A stretch of 64,000 nucleotides of DNA from Bacteroides caccae (lineage in GTDB: Bacteria > Bacteroidota > Bacteroidia > Bacteroidales > Bacteroidaceae), in contig NZ_CP022412.2 in NCBI RefSeq assembly GCF_002222615.2, forward strand, positions 1,054,001 to 1,118,000, read 5' to 3'. Under the pieces are notes generated by a model, which was not told the origin of the DNA, did no database searches, and saw nothing but the letters and a program-made list of their open reading frames with translations. Shown here one piece after another: positions 19,246-27,859 of this stretch. How positions within the stretch are numbered: position 1 is the first letter of the stretch; each line of letters opens with the position of its first letter. Made by a program: the position numbers and the translations under genes.

Positions 19246-19275
19246 TATATGATTAAAATAAATTAGTGGGAGAGA

Positions 19276-20511
19276 TTAGAACATAAACATGGCAACTGCA
19301 ACAATGCGGTTGTTGCATACGGCATGAGTATCTTTGATTTTACCGCTGGATGTATTAAGAGAACCATACCATGCAGAGCTTAGCGTATATTCTAAACCGA
19401 ATTTCCAATGAGGGACATTATAAGTAAGTTCTGCTCCGGCAGTGACAAGTTGGTCGAGATTTGTACCTGTACCATATAATTGTGCTTTTCCATCAGGGGC
19501 ATATAATTCGTCACTTGTCCCCAAGTTTTTAGCATAACCGACAAAAACGCCCGGTTTCCATTTCTGTCCATAAACAACGTTCAGCCAAGAACTGGAAAAG
19601 CGTATCGGGGTATACTTTTGTTCTCCGGTACGTTCGTTGACAGACTTCACTCCGAATCCGCCCAGACCGGAAGCCTGTGTGAGATTGGAACCCAGAACAC
19701 TTTTTGCTCCGACAAACCAGTCTTTATTGGTATATTTTACGTGAGCTTCATAGGAAAGAGTGGTGATACGCTCGTCTACTTGAAATTTCTTATTGTTTTC
19801 TCCGGTAGCTTCTGTCCGTGGCTTCAATGATAACATTTCGATTCCTACACCAGCCAATAAACCTCCGTTCTTATAATCGGCACCGATGTAGATTTCGGGA
19901 ATACAGCTTTTCTTTATGTATTCTTGGCTCTTTCCGGCAGGACCTTGCGACAGATATTGCGACTGCCATACGGCAGCTCCCGTAAGTTGGAAGTTCTTTT
20001 CAGTGTAGCGATAGCGGATTTGCGGCGCACGGCTGAACGGTTGGAAAGGCGCTCCCACGGAAAGGTTCAGAATCTGAGGGGAGACATTTCCGAACAGTGG
20101 ATGCCATGTCTGTCCCAGTAATAAGGCGGACTTGCCCCAATCCAGATTCAAATAAGCATGGCGGAGGCGGATTACCGAGTATGAGGTACCTGTACCGCGA
20201 AAATCAATTTCTACTTTGGCGGAAGTTTTGGCGGTTCCCAGTTTCGGACCGGCCACATCTACGCCCAAGCGTGAATACAAGGTATAAAAGTTGCTGTTCG
20301 GCGTTGAGTTCAAGTCGTTTCCGTCCTCATCGCGTACCTTATCTTTGGGGTACATATAAAATAATCCGTCTACGGTTTCTTCGTTAGCACGACTATTATA
20401 ATAGAAGTCGGTACGGATCTGCCCATAGAATTTAAACTTGAAATCCTTGTTCTGTGCGAAGCTGCCTGCGGCCGTTAGCAGGCAAAGCGAGATTAAAATG
20501 TATTTTTTCAT
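19276..20511 (-). CDS. Outer-membrane beta-barrel porin-like protein
   Basis: About 411 residues. A signal peptide (ending GSFAQ) precedes alternating hydrophobic/polar strands (FKFYGQIRTDFYYNS, SAKVEIDFRG, IRLRHAYLNLDWG) and a C-terminus ending in Phe (VAVAMFMF), the usual barrel insertion signal. The pattern QTWHPLFG and the repeated strands resemble the DcaP/porin-type proteins annotated in Bacteroides. The solute is unknown. Start 20511 is chosen over 20538 because it begins the signal peptide and a -7 box (TAATTTTG on the minus strand, 20536-20543) lies just upstream. It stands between the PL8 gene and the main chondroitin locus, but nothing shows a link to glycan use. Confidence 0.8.
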   Translation of the reverse strand: MKKYILISLCLLTAAGSFAQNKDFKFKFYGQIRTDFYYNSRANEETVDGLFYMYPKDKVRDEDGNDLNSTPNSNFYTLYSRLGVDVAGPKLGTAKTSAKVEIDFRGTGTSYSVIRLRHAYLNLDWGKSALLLGQTWHPLFGNVSPQILNLSVGAPFQPFSRAPQIRYRYTEKNFQLTGAAVWQSQYLSQGPAGKSQEYIKKSCIPEIYIGADYKNGGLLAGVGIEMLSLKPRTEATGENNKKFQVDERITTLSYEAHVKYTNKDWFVGAKSVLGSNLTQASGLGGFGVKSVNERTGEQKYTPIRFSSSWLNVVYGQKWKPGVFVGYAKNLGTSDELYAPDGKAQLYGTGTNLDQLVTAGAELTYNVPHWKFGLEYTLSSAWYGSLNTSSGKIKDTHAVCNNRIVAVAMFMF

Positions 20512-20535
20512 AATGTGCTTGTTTATAAACGGGCG

Positions 20536-20543
20536 CAAAATTA
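20536..20543 (-). promoter_or_regulatory. Candidate -7 box of the barrel gene
   Basis: The minus strand reads TAATTTTG followed by CGC, the same -7 context seen upstream of the SusC gene at 21613-21620. It lies 25 nt before the chosen start. Confidence 0.45.
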
Positions 20544-20565
20544 CACAAAATAACTGGTAATCAGT

Positions 20566-21510
20566 TTATCGTTGGCTAAAAAAGGCTTGGATAGCCTGAT
20601 TATATTTGCTGAGGCTTGTGCTTTTATGGATTGCTTTCATTAGTTTTCTGTCCGCATTCGGTGCGAGATATTCCCAAAACGTTTTCATCTTGTTCAGAAG
20701 CTGCCCGTCGCCTCCTTCCAGTTGTGCGGCGTACTGATTGTAGACGGAAGTATGCATGATATGCAGTTTCTCTTTCATCTCGTCGGGTGTCAGCGTACGG
20801 TTTTCCTTATACTCCAAAGCTAATGCCGGGTTTGCGAGCAGTCCGCGTCCGATCATCACTCCTGCCAATGCGGGGAATTGTTGCCGGATGCGGTGAACGT
20901 CATCCGGGCAATTAATGTCGCCATTATATATGAGCGGATGTTGGCAGACATTCAGGAAAGCGTCGAACCCATTGAGGTCTACACTTCCTTTATATTGCTG
21001 TTTTCCCAGACGGGGATGCATCGTGATGTGGCGTAGCGGCAGGTCATTTAATATAGGAGCGAGTTGCAGGCATTCGTCGGGATTCTCCCAGCCCAGTCTC
21101 ATCTTTACGGAAAAACTGATTTGCGGATATTTCAGAGTCAGTCCCAATAATGTTTTCACTTCGTCCGGATAAGGCAGAATGCCGGAACCGTTGTGCCGTT
21201 TAGCCAGAAGCGGAAACGGGCAGCCCAGATTAATATCCGCCTCCTTATATCCTTTTTCTATAAAAAGGGATAAGATTGTCTCCGCCTTTTCTATGGACGT
21301 AGCTATGAGTTGAGGAACTAAATGAGGCACCTGATTACTTTCCGGAGCGATCTCACGGACATCTTTATTCCGGAAACCGTCTTTTTCCAGTCGTACGAAC
21401 GGAGTATAATAACTGTCTATGCCACCGAAACAGGCAGCGTGTGCATTACGGTAAAAAGCCTCCGTATAGCCTTGCAATGGAGCGAAGTGAATGGATAGAA
21501 TGTCTTGCAT
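20566..21510 (-). CDS. tRNA-dihydrouridine synthase (Dus)
   Basis: A flavoenzyme of about 314 residues that reduces uridines in tRNA. The TIM-barrel start (IHFAPLQGYTEAFYRNAHA), the segment DINLGCPFPLLAKRHNGSG with the catalytic Cys, SVKMRLGWENPDE and VMIGRGLLANPAL are Dus signatures. The length is normal. The start at 21510 gives the family N-terminus; the upstream ATG at 21528 overlaps a -7 box (minus strand TATCTTTG, 21526-21533) and would lie before the transcript begins. It is a single-gene housekeeping unit divergent from the SusC gene. Which uridine it modifies cannot be told from the sequence alone. Confidence 0.92.
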   Translation of the reverse strand: MQDILSIHFAPLQGYTEAFYRNAHAACFGGIDSYYTPFVRLEKDGFRNKDVREIAPESNQVPHLVPQLIATSIEKAETILSLFIEKGYKEADINLGCPFPLLAKRHNGSGILPYPDEVKTLLGLTLKYPQISFSVKMRLGWENPDECLQLAPILNDLPLRHITMHPRLGKQQYKGSVDLNGFDAFLNVCQHPLIYNGDINCPDDVHRIRQQFPALAGVMIGRGLLANPALALEYKENRTLTPDEMKEKLHIMHTSVYNQYAAQLEGGDGQLLNKMKTFWEYLAPNADRKLMKAIHKSTSLSKYNQAIQAFFSQR

Positions 21511-21525
21511 TACGTTATTTTTGTG

Positions 21526-21533
21526 CAAAGATA
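21526..21533 (-). promoter_or_regulatory. Candidate -7 box of the dus gene
   Basis: TATCTTTG on the minus strand matches TAnnTTTG and gives a leader of about 10 nt. It supports the downstream start codon. Confidence 0.5.
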
Positions 21534-21555
21534 CATCGAATATACTTTGGTATAT

Positions 21556-21620
21556 GTATGTTTTTGTATCATAATTGAATAATTTTGGCCTGTAAATTAG
21601 GGTATCAGTACTTAATTTTG
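21556..21620 (+). promoter_or_regulatory. Candidate activator site and promoter of the chondroitin SusC operon
   Basis: GTAT-GTTTTT-GTAT (21556-21569) is a direct repeat with one helical-turn spacing, as expected for an AraC-type domain. Exactly 32 nt later comes GTATCA (21602-21607), then TACTTAATTTTGC containing the -7 box TAATTTTG (21613-21620). The SusC gene at 52702 shows the same arrangement, and the sulfatase gene has a very similar repeat at the same distance from its -7 box. A further palindrome, ATATAC-TTTG-GTATAT (21540-21555), lies directly upstream. Confidence 0.6.
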
Positions 21621-21659
21621 CGCATTGACAAATCTAATTAAAAATGTAAAACTAATAGT

Positions 21660-24600
21660 ATGCAAACCGGATTCCGAACAAATTTTTCATGGAAGAGAGG
21701 CTTCAGTATGATGCTGTTAACCTTATTTTCTTTCTCTGTGGCAGTAGCCCAAGTACTTGTACGGGGTACAGTCGTTGATCAAACCGGGGAGTCGGTCCCA
21801 GGTGCCAGTATTCAGATCAAGGGCGGTACTCAGGGTACGATAACAGATATTGATGGTAAGTTCTCGTTGAATGCTCCTAATAAGAAGTCTATTCTTATAG
21901 TCTCTTTTATCGGTTATGTAACCCAGGAATTGCCGGTCGAGACGGCCAAGCCCATGTCTATCATCTTGAAGGAAGATACGAAGACATTGGACGAAGTCGT
22001 TATCGTAGGCTATCAGGAGGTGAAGAAGAAAGACCTGACCGGTGCAGTGGCGAAAGTAAATATGGAAGATTTGCTGAAAACGCCTGCTTCTTCATTCGAC
22101 CAGACTTTGGGTGGACGTATTGCCGGAGTAAACGTAAGTTCGGGCGAGGGTATGCCGGGCGGAACGATGAATATTGTTATCCGTGGTAACAACTCTCTGA
22201 CCCAGGATAATTCACCTTTATATGTTATTGACGGGTTTCCGGTAGAAGATCCTGCTATTGCGGCTACCATTAACCCTTCCGACGCTGAATCCGTTGAAGT
22301 GTTGAAAGATGCTTCGGCCACTGCCATTTATGGTGCCCGTGGTGCTAACGGTGTCGTTATTATCACGACCAAGAAAGGAAAGGTTGGAAAACCTCAACTC
22401 AAGTATGACGGAAGTTTCGGATTTCAGCAGGTCACCAATACAATTCCAATGCTGGATGCGTATGAGTTTGTGAAGTTGCAGAATGAACTGTTTCCGGCAG
22501 ATACCCAAAAGAACTATCTGATTGAACATGAAGGCAAGCAGTGGACGGTGGAAGATTACCGGGGTGTTCCGCAGTATGACTGGCAGGACGAGATTTTCCG
22601 CACAGCTTGGCAGCAAAGCCATAACGTCAGCCTGATGGGCGGAACGGAAGGGGTACGTTACAATGCGTCGGCTTCTTATTTCGATCAGGATGGTATCGTG
22701 CTCAACTCCAACTACAAACGTTTCCAAACTCGTATGAATACCGTTGTCCGCCGTGGCAAACTGAATATGAGTGTAACTGCCAACTATGCACGTGCCATTC
22801 AGACCGGTAGCTCTACCTCTTTATATTCATCCAGCGGTATGAATAACTTATTTTATAGTGTATGGGGTTACCGCCCTGTTACCGAACCGGATGTTCCGTT
22901 GAGCACCTTAATGGACAATGCGCTGGATTCATCAGTAGAACCGACTAATGACTATCGTTTCAACCCGATTATGTCATTGAAGAACGAATATCGTAAGAAC
23001 TATACGAATAACCTTCAGTTGAACGGTTTTGTAGAATATGAATTTATCAAGGGATTGAAGCTGAAGGTATCCGGCGGTTACACGTACGATGCCCGTAGCA
23101 ATGATACGTTTAATAACTCAAAGACCCGTTATGGTAGCCCGATCTCAACGGATAAGGTGAATGCACAGGTAGTCCGCCAGCAACGTCTGACCTGGTTGAA
23201 CGAAAATGTATTGACCTATCAGGTTAACATTAACAAGAAGCATTTCTTTAATTCGTTGCTTGGTATTACTTTGCAGAATTCCGACTATGAATACTATTCT
23301 TTCAAGACCACCAATATCCCCAATGAATCTTTGGGCATGGCCGGCATGAACGAAGGTATCCCAAGTACGACAAGCTCTGAAAAGTCCTCATGGTCTATGA
23401 TGTCTTATCTCGGACGTGTGAACTATAATTATATGTCAAAGTACTATGCAACGGCTTCTTTCCGTGTCGACGGTTCTTCCAAGTTTGCCAAAAAGAATCG
23501 GTATGGGTTATTCCCTTCGGCTTCTCTGGCGTGGAACTTCAGCGAAGAAGACTTCATGAAGGAATATAAGTCCATTCTTTCCAATGGTAAGTTGCGTGCC
23601 AGTTGGGGGTTGACTGGTAACAACCGTGTAGGGGAATATGAAGCCTATGCTTTGTTGAAAATGGCGAAAGCGGCATCGAACAATCTTCCTTCGGGAGTTT
23701 ATCCGTTCGAGAACAATCAGAACAGCATCGGTATGGTACCTATCTCGCTAGCGAATAAAGATTTGAAGTGGGAAACGACGGAACAGTGGAACGTCGGCCT
23801 TGACCTGGGCTTCTTTGACGAACGAATTGGCATTAATGTAGACTGGTACATGAAAACGACCCGCGATCTGCTTCTTGATGCAAGCTTGCCTTATTCTACC
23901 GGTTATTATAGCGCAATGAAGAATGTAGGTAAAGTGCGTAACTCCGGTTTGGAATTTACCCTGAATACAATAAATATAAATAGAAACGGTTTCCGTTGGA
24001 GCACAAATTTCAATATTGCCTTTAATAAGAATAAGGTATTGGAGTTGGCGGAGAATCAGACTTCCTTGTTGACCTCCGCTTATTTCGACCAGACGTACAA
24101 TTCACAGCCTACTTACATTGCGAAGAAAGGCTATTCAATGGGTATGATGTACGGCTATATGTATGAAGGTACTTACAAATACGAAGATTTTTATAAGTCC
24201 GGTGATACGTATGTGTTGCGTCCGGGAGTTCCTTACTTCTCCAGCGAGAACAACACTCAGCCGGGTATGCCTAAATATAAAGACCTGAATGGCGACGGTA
24301 TAATCGACACGAACGACCGCACGATGATCGGACGTGGCTTGCCTATCCATACAGGTGGTTTCACGAATGATTTTGAATATAAAGGATTTGATTTGAGTAT
24401 CTTCTTCCAATGGTCTTACGGAAATGATGTGTTGAATGCGAACCGCTTGTTCTTTGAAAACGTCAACAATTCACGTAACCTGAACCAGTATGCGACTTAT
24501 GCCGACCGTTGGACACCGGAAAACCCGACAAGCAATATACCGGTAGCCAAGAACTCAAGTTCCAACAAGGTTGTATCTTCACGTGTGATCGAAGATGGTT

Positions 24601-24839
24601 CTTTCCTGCGTCTGAAGACATTGACGCTGGGTTATACTTTGCCGAAGAAAGCGCTTAGGAAATGGGGAATCTCTACTGCCCGTGTTTACGTAGCAGGACA
24701 GAATCTCTGGACAATATCCGGCTATTCCGGCTATGATCCTGAAGTGTCTATCCGTAACAGTGCCCTGACACCGGGACTTGACTATTCCGCTTATCCGAGG
24801 GCTTATGCTGTCAACTTCGGAATTAATCTTGGGTTTTAG
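21660..24839 (+). CDS. SusC-like TonB-dependent transporter of the chondroitin locus
   Basis: A 1059-residue outer-membrane importer for oligosaccharides, powered by TonB. The signal peptide (to about residue 31) is followed by a carboxypeptidase-D-like domain (about 33-115, GTVVDQTGESVPGASIQIKG). Next come the DEVVIVGYQ junction, a plug (GGRIAGVNVSS, PLYVIDGFPV, VLKDASATAIYGARGANGV) and a 22-strand barrel ending FGINLGF. The position fits the BT3332 role in B. thetaiotaomicron (recalled gene order). It starts a plus-strand operon with SusD and surface lipoproteins, and the HTCS at 37222-41304 is the likely activator. Confidence 0.95.
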   Translation: MQTGFRTNFSWKRGFSMMLLTLFSFSVAVAQVLVRGTVVDQTGESVPGASIQIKGGTQGTITDIDGKFSLNAPNKKSILIVSFIGYVTQELPVETAKPMSIILKEDTKTLDEVVIVGYQEVKKKDLTGAVAKVNMEDLLKTPASSFDQTLGGRIAGVNVSSGEGMPGGTMNIVIRGNNSLTQDNSPLYVIDGFPVEDPAIAATINPSDAESVEVLKDASATAIYGARGANGVVIITTKKGKVGKPQLKYDGSFGFQQVTNTIPMLDAYEFVKLQNELFPADTQKNYLIEHEGKQWTVEDYRGVPQYDWQDEIFRTAWQQSHNVSLMGGTEGVRYNASASYFDQDGIVLNSNYKRFQTRMNTVVRRGKLNMSVTANYARAIQTGSSTSLYSSSGMNNLFYSVWGYRPVTEPDVPLSTLMDNALDSSVEPTNDYRFNPIMSLKNEYRKNYTNNLQLNGFVEYEFIKGLKLKVSGGYTYDARSNDTFNNSKTRYGSPISTDKVNAQVVRQQRLTWLNENVLTYQVNINKKHFFNSLLGITLQNSDYEYYSFKTTNIPNESLGMAGMNEGIPSTTSSEKSSWSMMSYLGRVNYNYMSKYYATASFRVDGSSKFAKKNRYGLFPSASLAWNFSEEDFMKEYKSILSNGKLRASWGLTGNNRVGEYEAYALLKMAKAASNNLPSGVYPFENNQNSIGMVPISLANKDLKWETTEQWNVGLDLGFFDERIGINVDWYMKTTRDLLLDASLPYSTGYYSAMKNVGKVRNSGLEFTLNTININRNGFRWSTNFNIAFNKNKVLELAENQTSLLTSAYFDQTYNSQPTYIAKKGYSMGMMYGYMYEGTYKYEDFYKSGDTYVLRPGVPYFSSENNTQPGMPKYKDLNGDGIIDTNDRTMIGRGLPIHTGGFTNDFEYKGFDLSIFFQWSYGNDVLNANRLFFENVNNSRNLNQYATYADRWTPENPTSNIPVAKNSSSNKVVSSRVIEDGSFLRLKTLTLGYTLPKKALRKWGISTARVYVAGQNLWTISGYSGYDPEVSIRNSALTPGLDYSAYPRAYAVNFGINLGF

Positions 24840-24873
24840 TATTTAGTTGAAATCATATAAAAATAGAGAAGAT

Positions 24874-26673
24874 ATGAAAAAGATAAAAATAGCATTCCTT
24901 TCTTTGTTGGCTACATGTACGCTAGCGTCATGTGACTTTTTGGAGAAGGAACCATATAAAATAGTACCGGAAAACTATTTCCAGAATGAGGCGGAAGCAC
25001 AATCATTCCTGACCGGTATCTATTCGAACTTAGGACAGTCAACTTTCTACGGAGGTGATTACATGGTTCTTGCAGGCGGTGACGACCTGGAGTTTTATGG
25101 AGGGTCTACCGGACGTATTTCCAATACAGGATTGATTTGTAATAACACTACCACCAGTGATGCGGCGGTTACCAACCTCTGGCTCAATTTGTATAACGGC
25201 ATCGAGCGTGCCAATATGTTTCTGGAACAGATAGACAATGTCCCCGGAATGAGTGATAAGAGCCGTTTGCAATACAAATCGGAAGCTCGTTTCTTACGTG
25301 CGTTTTATTACTTTACGTTGGTGCAGTGCTGGGGAGATGTGCCGTTCAAGACGGAGTCTACCTATTCGTCCGGGACGGTGACTAATAAGGATATAGCACG
25401 TACGGATAAGAACGTGATTTATAAGTTTATCGTGAAAGAAATGGAAGAGGCTGCCGATGAAGAAACCGGAGGGCTGCTCTCTGCCAGAGAGTTAAGCTAT
25501 AAGCCGGGACGTATCTCCAAATCGACGGCATGGGGTATGTTGGCACGTGTCTATTTATTCTGGGCCGGTGAACATAAGCGCGACGGTAAACCGGCCGATG
25601 CGGAAAACAAGTCGTATTTCGAGCGTGCCAGCTATTTCGGCCAGAAAGTGCGGACACAGGGGCATACGCTTGCCGCTAATTACTGGGACCCGTTTATTGA
25701 TATGTGTTCCGACAAATACAATACGACTGCCAATGAAAGTATCTGGGAAGTTGAGTTTGCCGGAGACGGAACGGGAGACGTGCGTTCGGAAGGCCGTATC
25801 GGAAATACGATCGGGCTTCAGTGTTCGGACTTTTCTTCTTTATCTAATGTTGTAGGCAAGGCTGACCCGGGATATTCTTATGGCTTTATTTGGGCAACTC
25901 CGAAACTTTATGATTTGTATGTGGCGAATGGTGATAATGAACGTTTCACCTGGAACATTGCCCCTTTTACATATCGTAGAATTGCGGACCGTACTGACTT
26001 GGGAATTGTAGGAAGAACTTTTGAAAACAAGGCGTTGTATGATCTGGTGAAAGGTGCCGGCTGGTACGGAGACAGATCGTATAATTATGAGGGAGCCAAT
26101 GAGGGTGAAGAATATAACAGTAAGGTGGAGCAGATTGGAGATGTTTACAAAAAAGCGGTTGCTGCCGGTAAGGAAAGGAAAGATTTGTGTTGTGCCAAGT
26201 TCCGCCGGGAATATGAGCCTGCTGCAAAGAAGGACAAGAACCGTACTTCTATCAATTTCCCTATACTTCGTTACTCGGATGTGTTGCTGATGATTGCGGA
26301 AGCGGAGAATGAATATAACGGTGCCCCGACACCCTTGGCCGAAGAATGCCTGAAAGAGGTACGTGACCGTGCCGGAATCTCAGATCTTACAGGTCAGATT
26401 ACTTCAGGTGAGGACTTTCTTACTATTATAAAGGATGAGCGTGCAATGGAGCTTTGTTTTGAATATCTCCGTCGTTTCGACCTGATTCGTTGGGGAGACT
26501 TTGTAGATAAGATGAACGAGCAGGCAGTGCTGGCACAGAGTGGAAACAACTGGACTCAGGGAGGGCAGGCTGCACCTTTCTTCCGGGTATCTTCCGCTTA
26601 TCAGTACTTCCCGATTCCGGATGCCGAGAAAGCTGTCAACAAACTGATTACGGGCAATAACCCCGGTTGGTAA
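24874..26673 (+). CDS. SusD/RagB-like surface glycan-binding lipoprotein
   Basis: A lipoprotein of about 599 residues with a signal ending LASC. It forms the lid of the SusC barrel and binds glycan with its TPR-like helices. Typical features are FLEKEPYKIVPENYF after the Cys, the SEARFLRAFYYFTLVQCWGDVPF helix pair, KDERAMELCFEYLRRFDLIRWGD near the C-terminus and the ending NNPGW. It begins 34 bp after the SusC stop. An ATG nine codons upstream is rejected because it would put a charged stretch before the signal. It probably corresponds to BT3331. Confidence 0.94.
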   Translation: MKKIKIAFLSLLATCTLASCDFLEKEPYKIVPENYFQNEAEAQSFLTGIYSNLGQSTFYGGDYMVLAGGDDLEFYGGSTGRISNTGLICNNTTTSDAAVTNLWLNLYNGIERANMFLEQIDNVPGMSDKSRLQYKSEARFLRAFYYFTLVQCWGDVPFKTESTYSSGTVTNKDIARTDKNVIYKFIVKEMEEAADEETGGLLSARELSYKPGRISKSTAWGMLARVYLFWAGEHKRDGKPADAENKSYFERASYFGQKVRTQGHTLAANYWDPFIDMCSDKYNTTANESIWEVEFAGDGTGDVRSEGRIGNTIGLQCSDFSSLSNVVGKADPGYSYGFIWATPKLYDLYVANGDNERFTWNIAPFTYRRIADRTDLGIVGRTFENKALYDLVKGAGWYGDRSYNYEGANEGEEYNSKVEQIGDVYKKAVAAGKERKDLCCAKFRREYEPAAKKDKNRTSINFPILRYSDVLLMIAEAENEYNGAPTPLAEECLKEVRDRAGISDLTGQITSGEDFLTIIKDERAMELCFEYLRRFDLIRWGDFVDKMNEQAVLAQSGNNWTQGGQAAPFFRVSSAYQYFPIPDAEKAVNKLITGNNPGW

Positions 26674-26715
26674 TCCGCTTTAATCCAATTAATAATTTTT
26701 GAAGAGAATACAACG

Positions 26716-27840
26716 ATGAAAACATATAAATTCTTAATACTAACTCTGGGAACTCTCTTGTTTGCTTCATGCGAAAAAGAGTTGGACCGGGATCTGACTG
26801 ATGTCAGTGTAACTGTGGCTACCAATGAGAATGTACGGTACGAAGGCAACATCCTGACTGTAAAGAAGGGGACTCCTGTCGAGTTTCTCTTTCACGGTGA
26901 TCCTGATTACATTTCTTTCTTCAGTGGCGAAATCGGTCATCAGTATATTTATCGTGACCGGAAGGAGATTTCGGTAGAAGATATTGTGTCATGCGACTTT
27001 AAGTTTTCGATTTGGGCTCAATACGGGGTAGCCAATTCATGCAAAGACCAGTTTGATGTGTTGTATCTGGCGGAAGAAGAAGATCCTGATAATCCGGGAA
27101 ATACGATCTTTTTCCCGGGAATGAGCAAGAATAATTTCGAGGCTGATTCTGTACTTGTGGAGAAGAATACTCCCTGGAAGGAACTTATCACACGTGCGCA
27201 ACTGCCGCAAGCACCTGTGACCAGTGCAGCCGGAGCTTTGAGTTTCAGTAAATCGGTCAAAGAATATATTGGCAAGAAACTGACGCTGGCTTTAGTGCTG
27301 AACAGAGATCAGAAAGAAGCAATAAGTGCCAATAATCCGGAAGATCCGGAGGCTACTATTGTTCAGTCTACATTCAATATTCTGAATATGTGTGTGGAAA
27401 CCAAATGGAAGAACGGACGTGTCACTACTGCTTATGCAAGTTCTTTCGGCTTTACTCCATTGAACATGAAGAATAAGACGAAGTATGAAGAACAGGCTCC
27501 GGAAAATATGCCTAAAGATCTTGAATATGGTTCTGTTTCAACGGGAGTGACTGGCATGTGGAACTTGAGTAGTATAAAAAGCGGCGGATTTACTATTAAC
27601 GGTACGGCTGCCAATAATCCTTGGAAGTATAATTGGCTTGTTTCCGATTATCTGAATCTGGCGGAATGTCCCGAACCGGATTCGGGAGTGAAGGTAAAAG
27701 ACATTTCTCTGGATCTGGAGTCTTACTCTTATACTTATAATCAGGTGGGTACATATACTGCTACGTTTCTGATGAATAACGCAAATTATTCACATGTGGC
27801 GTCCAAGACTTGTGAATTGATAATCAATGTAACAGAATAA
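26716..27840 (+). CDS. Surface glycan-binding lipoprotein with DUF5017-like domain
   Basis: A 374-residue lipoprotein (Cys19 in LFASC). After the linker come an Ig-like segment (VRYEGNILTVKKGTPVEFLFHGDPDYISFFSGE) and a beta-sandwich part, the pattern of DUF5017 proteins encoded behind SusC/SusD. Such proteins are often surface glycan-binding proteins that help recruit the polymer. The gene follows SusD by 42 bp in the same operon. Binding to chondroitin sulfate or hyaluronan is inferred from the locus. Confidence 0.82.
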   Translation: MKTYKFLILTLGTLLFASCEKELDRDLTDVSVTVATNENVRYEGNILTVKKGTPVEFLFHGDPDYISFFSGEIGHQYIYRDRKEISVEDIVSCDFKFSIWAQYGVANSCKDQFDVLYLAEEEDPDNPGNTIFFPGMSKNNFEADSVLVEKNTPWKELITRAQLPQAPVTSAAGALSFSKSVKEYIGKKLTLALVLNRDQKEAISANNPEDPEATIVQSTFNILNMCVETKWKNGRVTTAYASSFGFTPLNMKNKTKYEEQAPENMPKDLEYGSVSTGVTGMWNLSSIKSGGFTINGTAANNPWKYNWLVSDYLNLAECPEPDSGVKVKDISLDLESYSYTYNQVGTYTATFLMNNANYSHVASKTCELIINVTE

Positions 27841-27859
27841 CTTTAAATACTAATAGATT

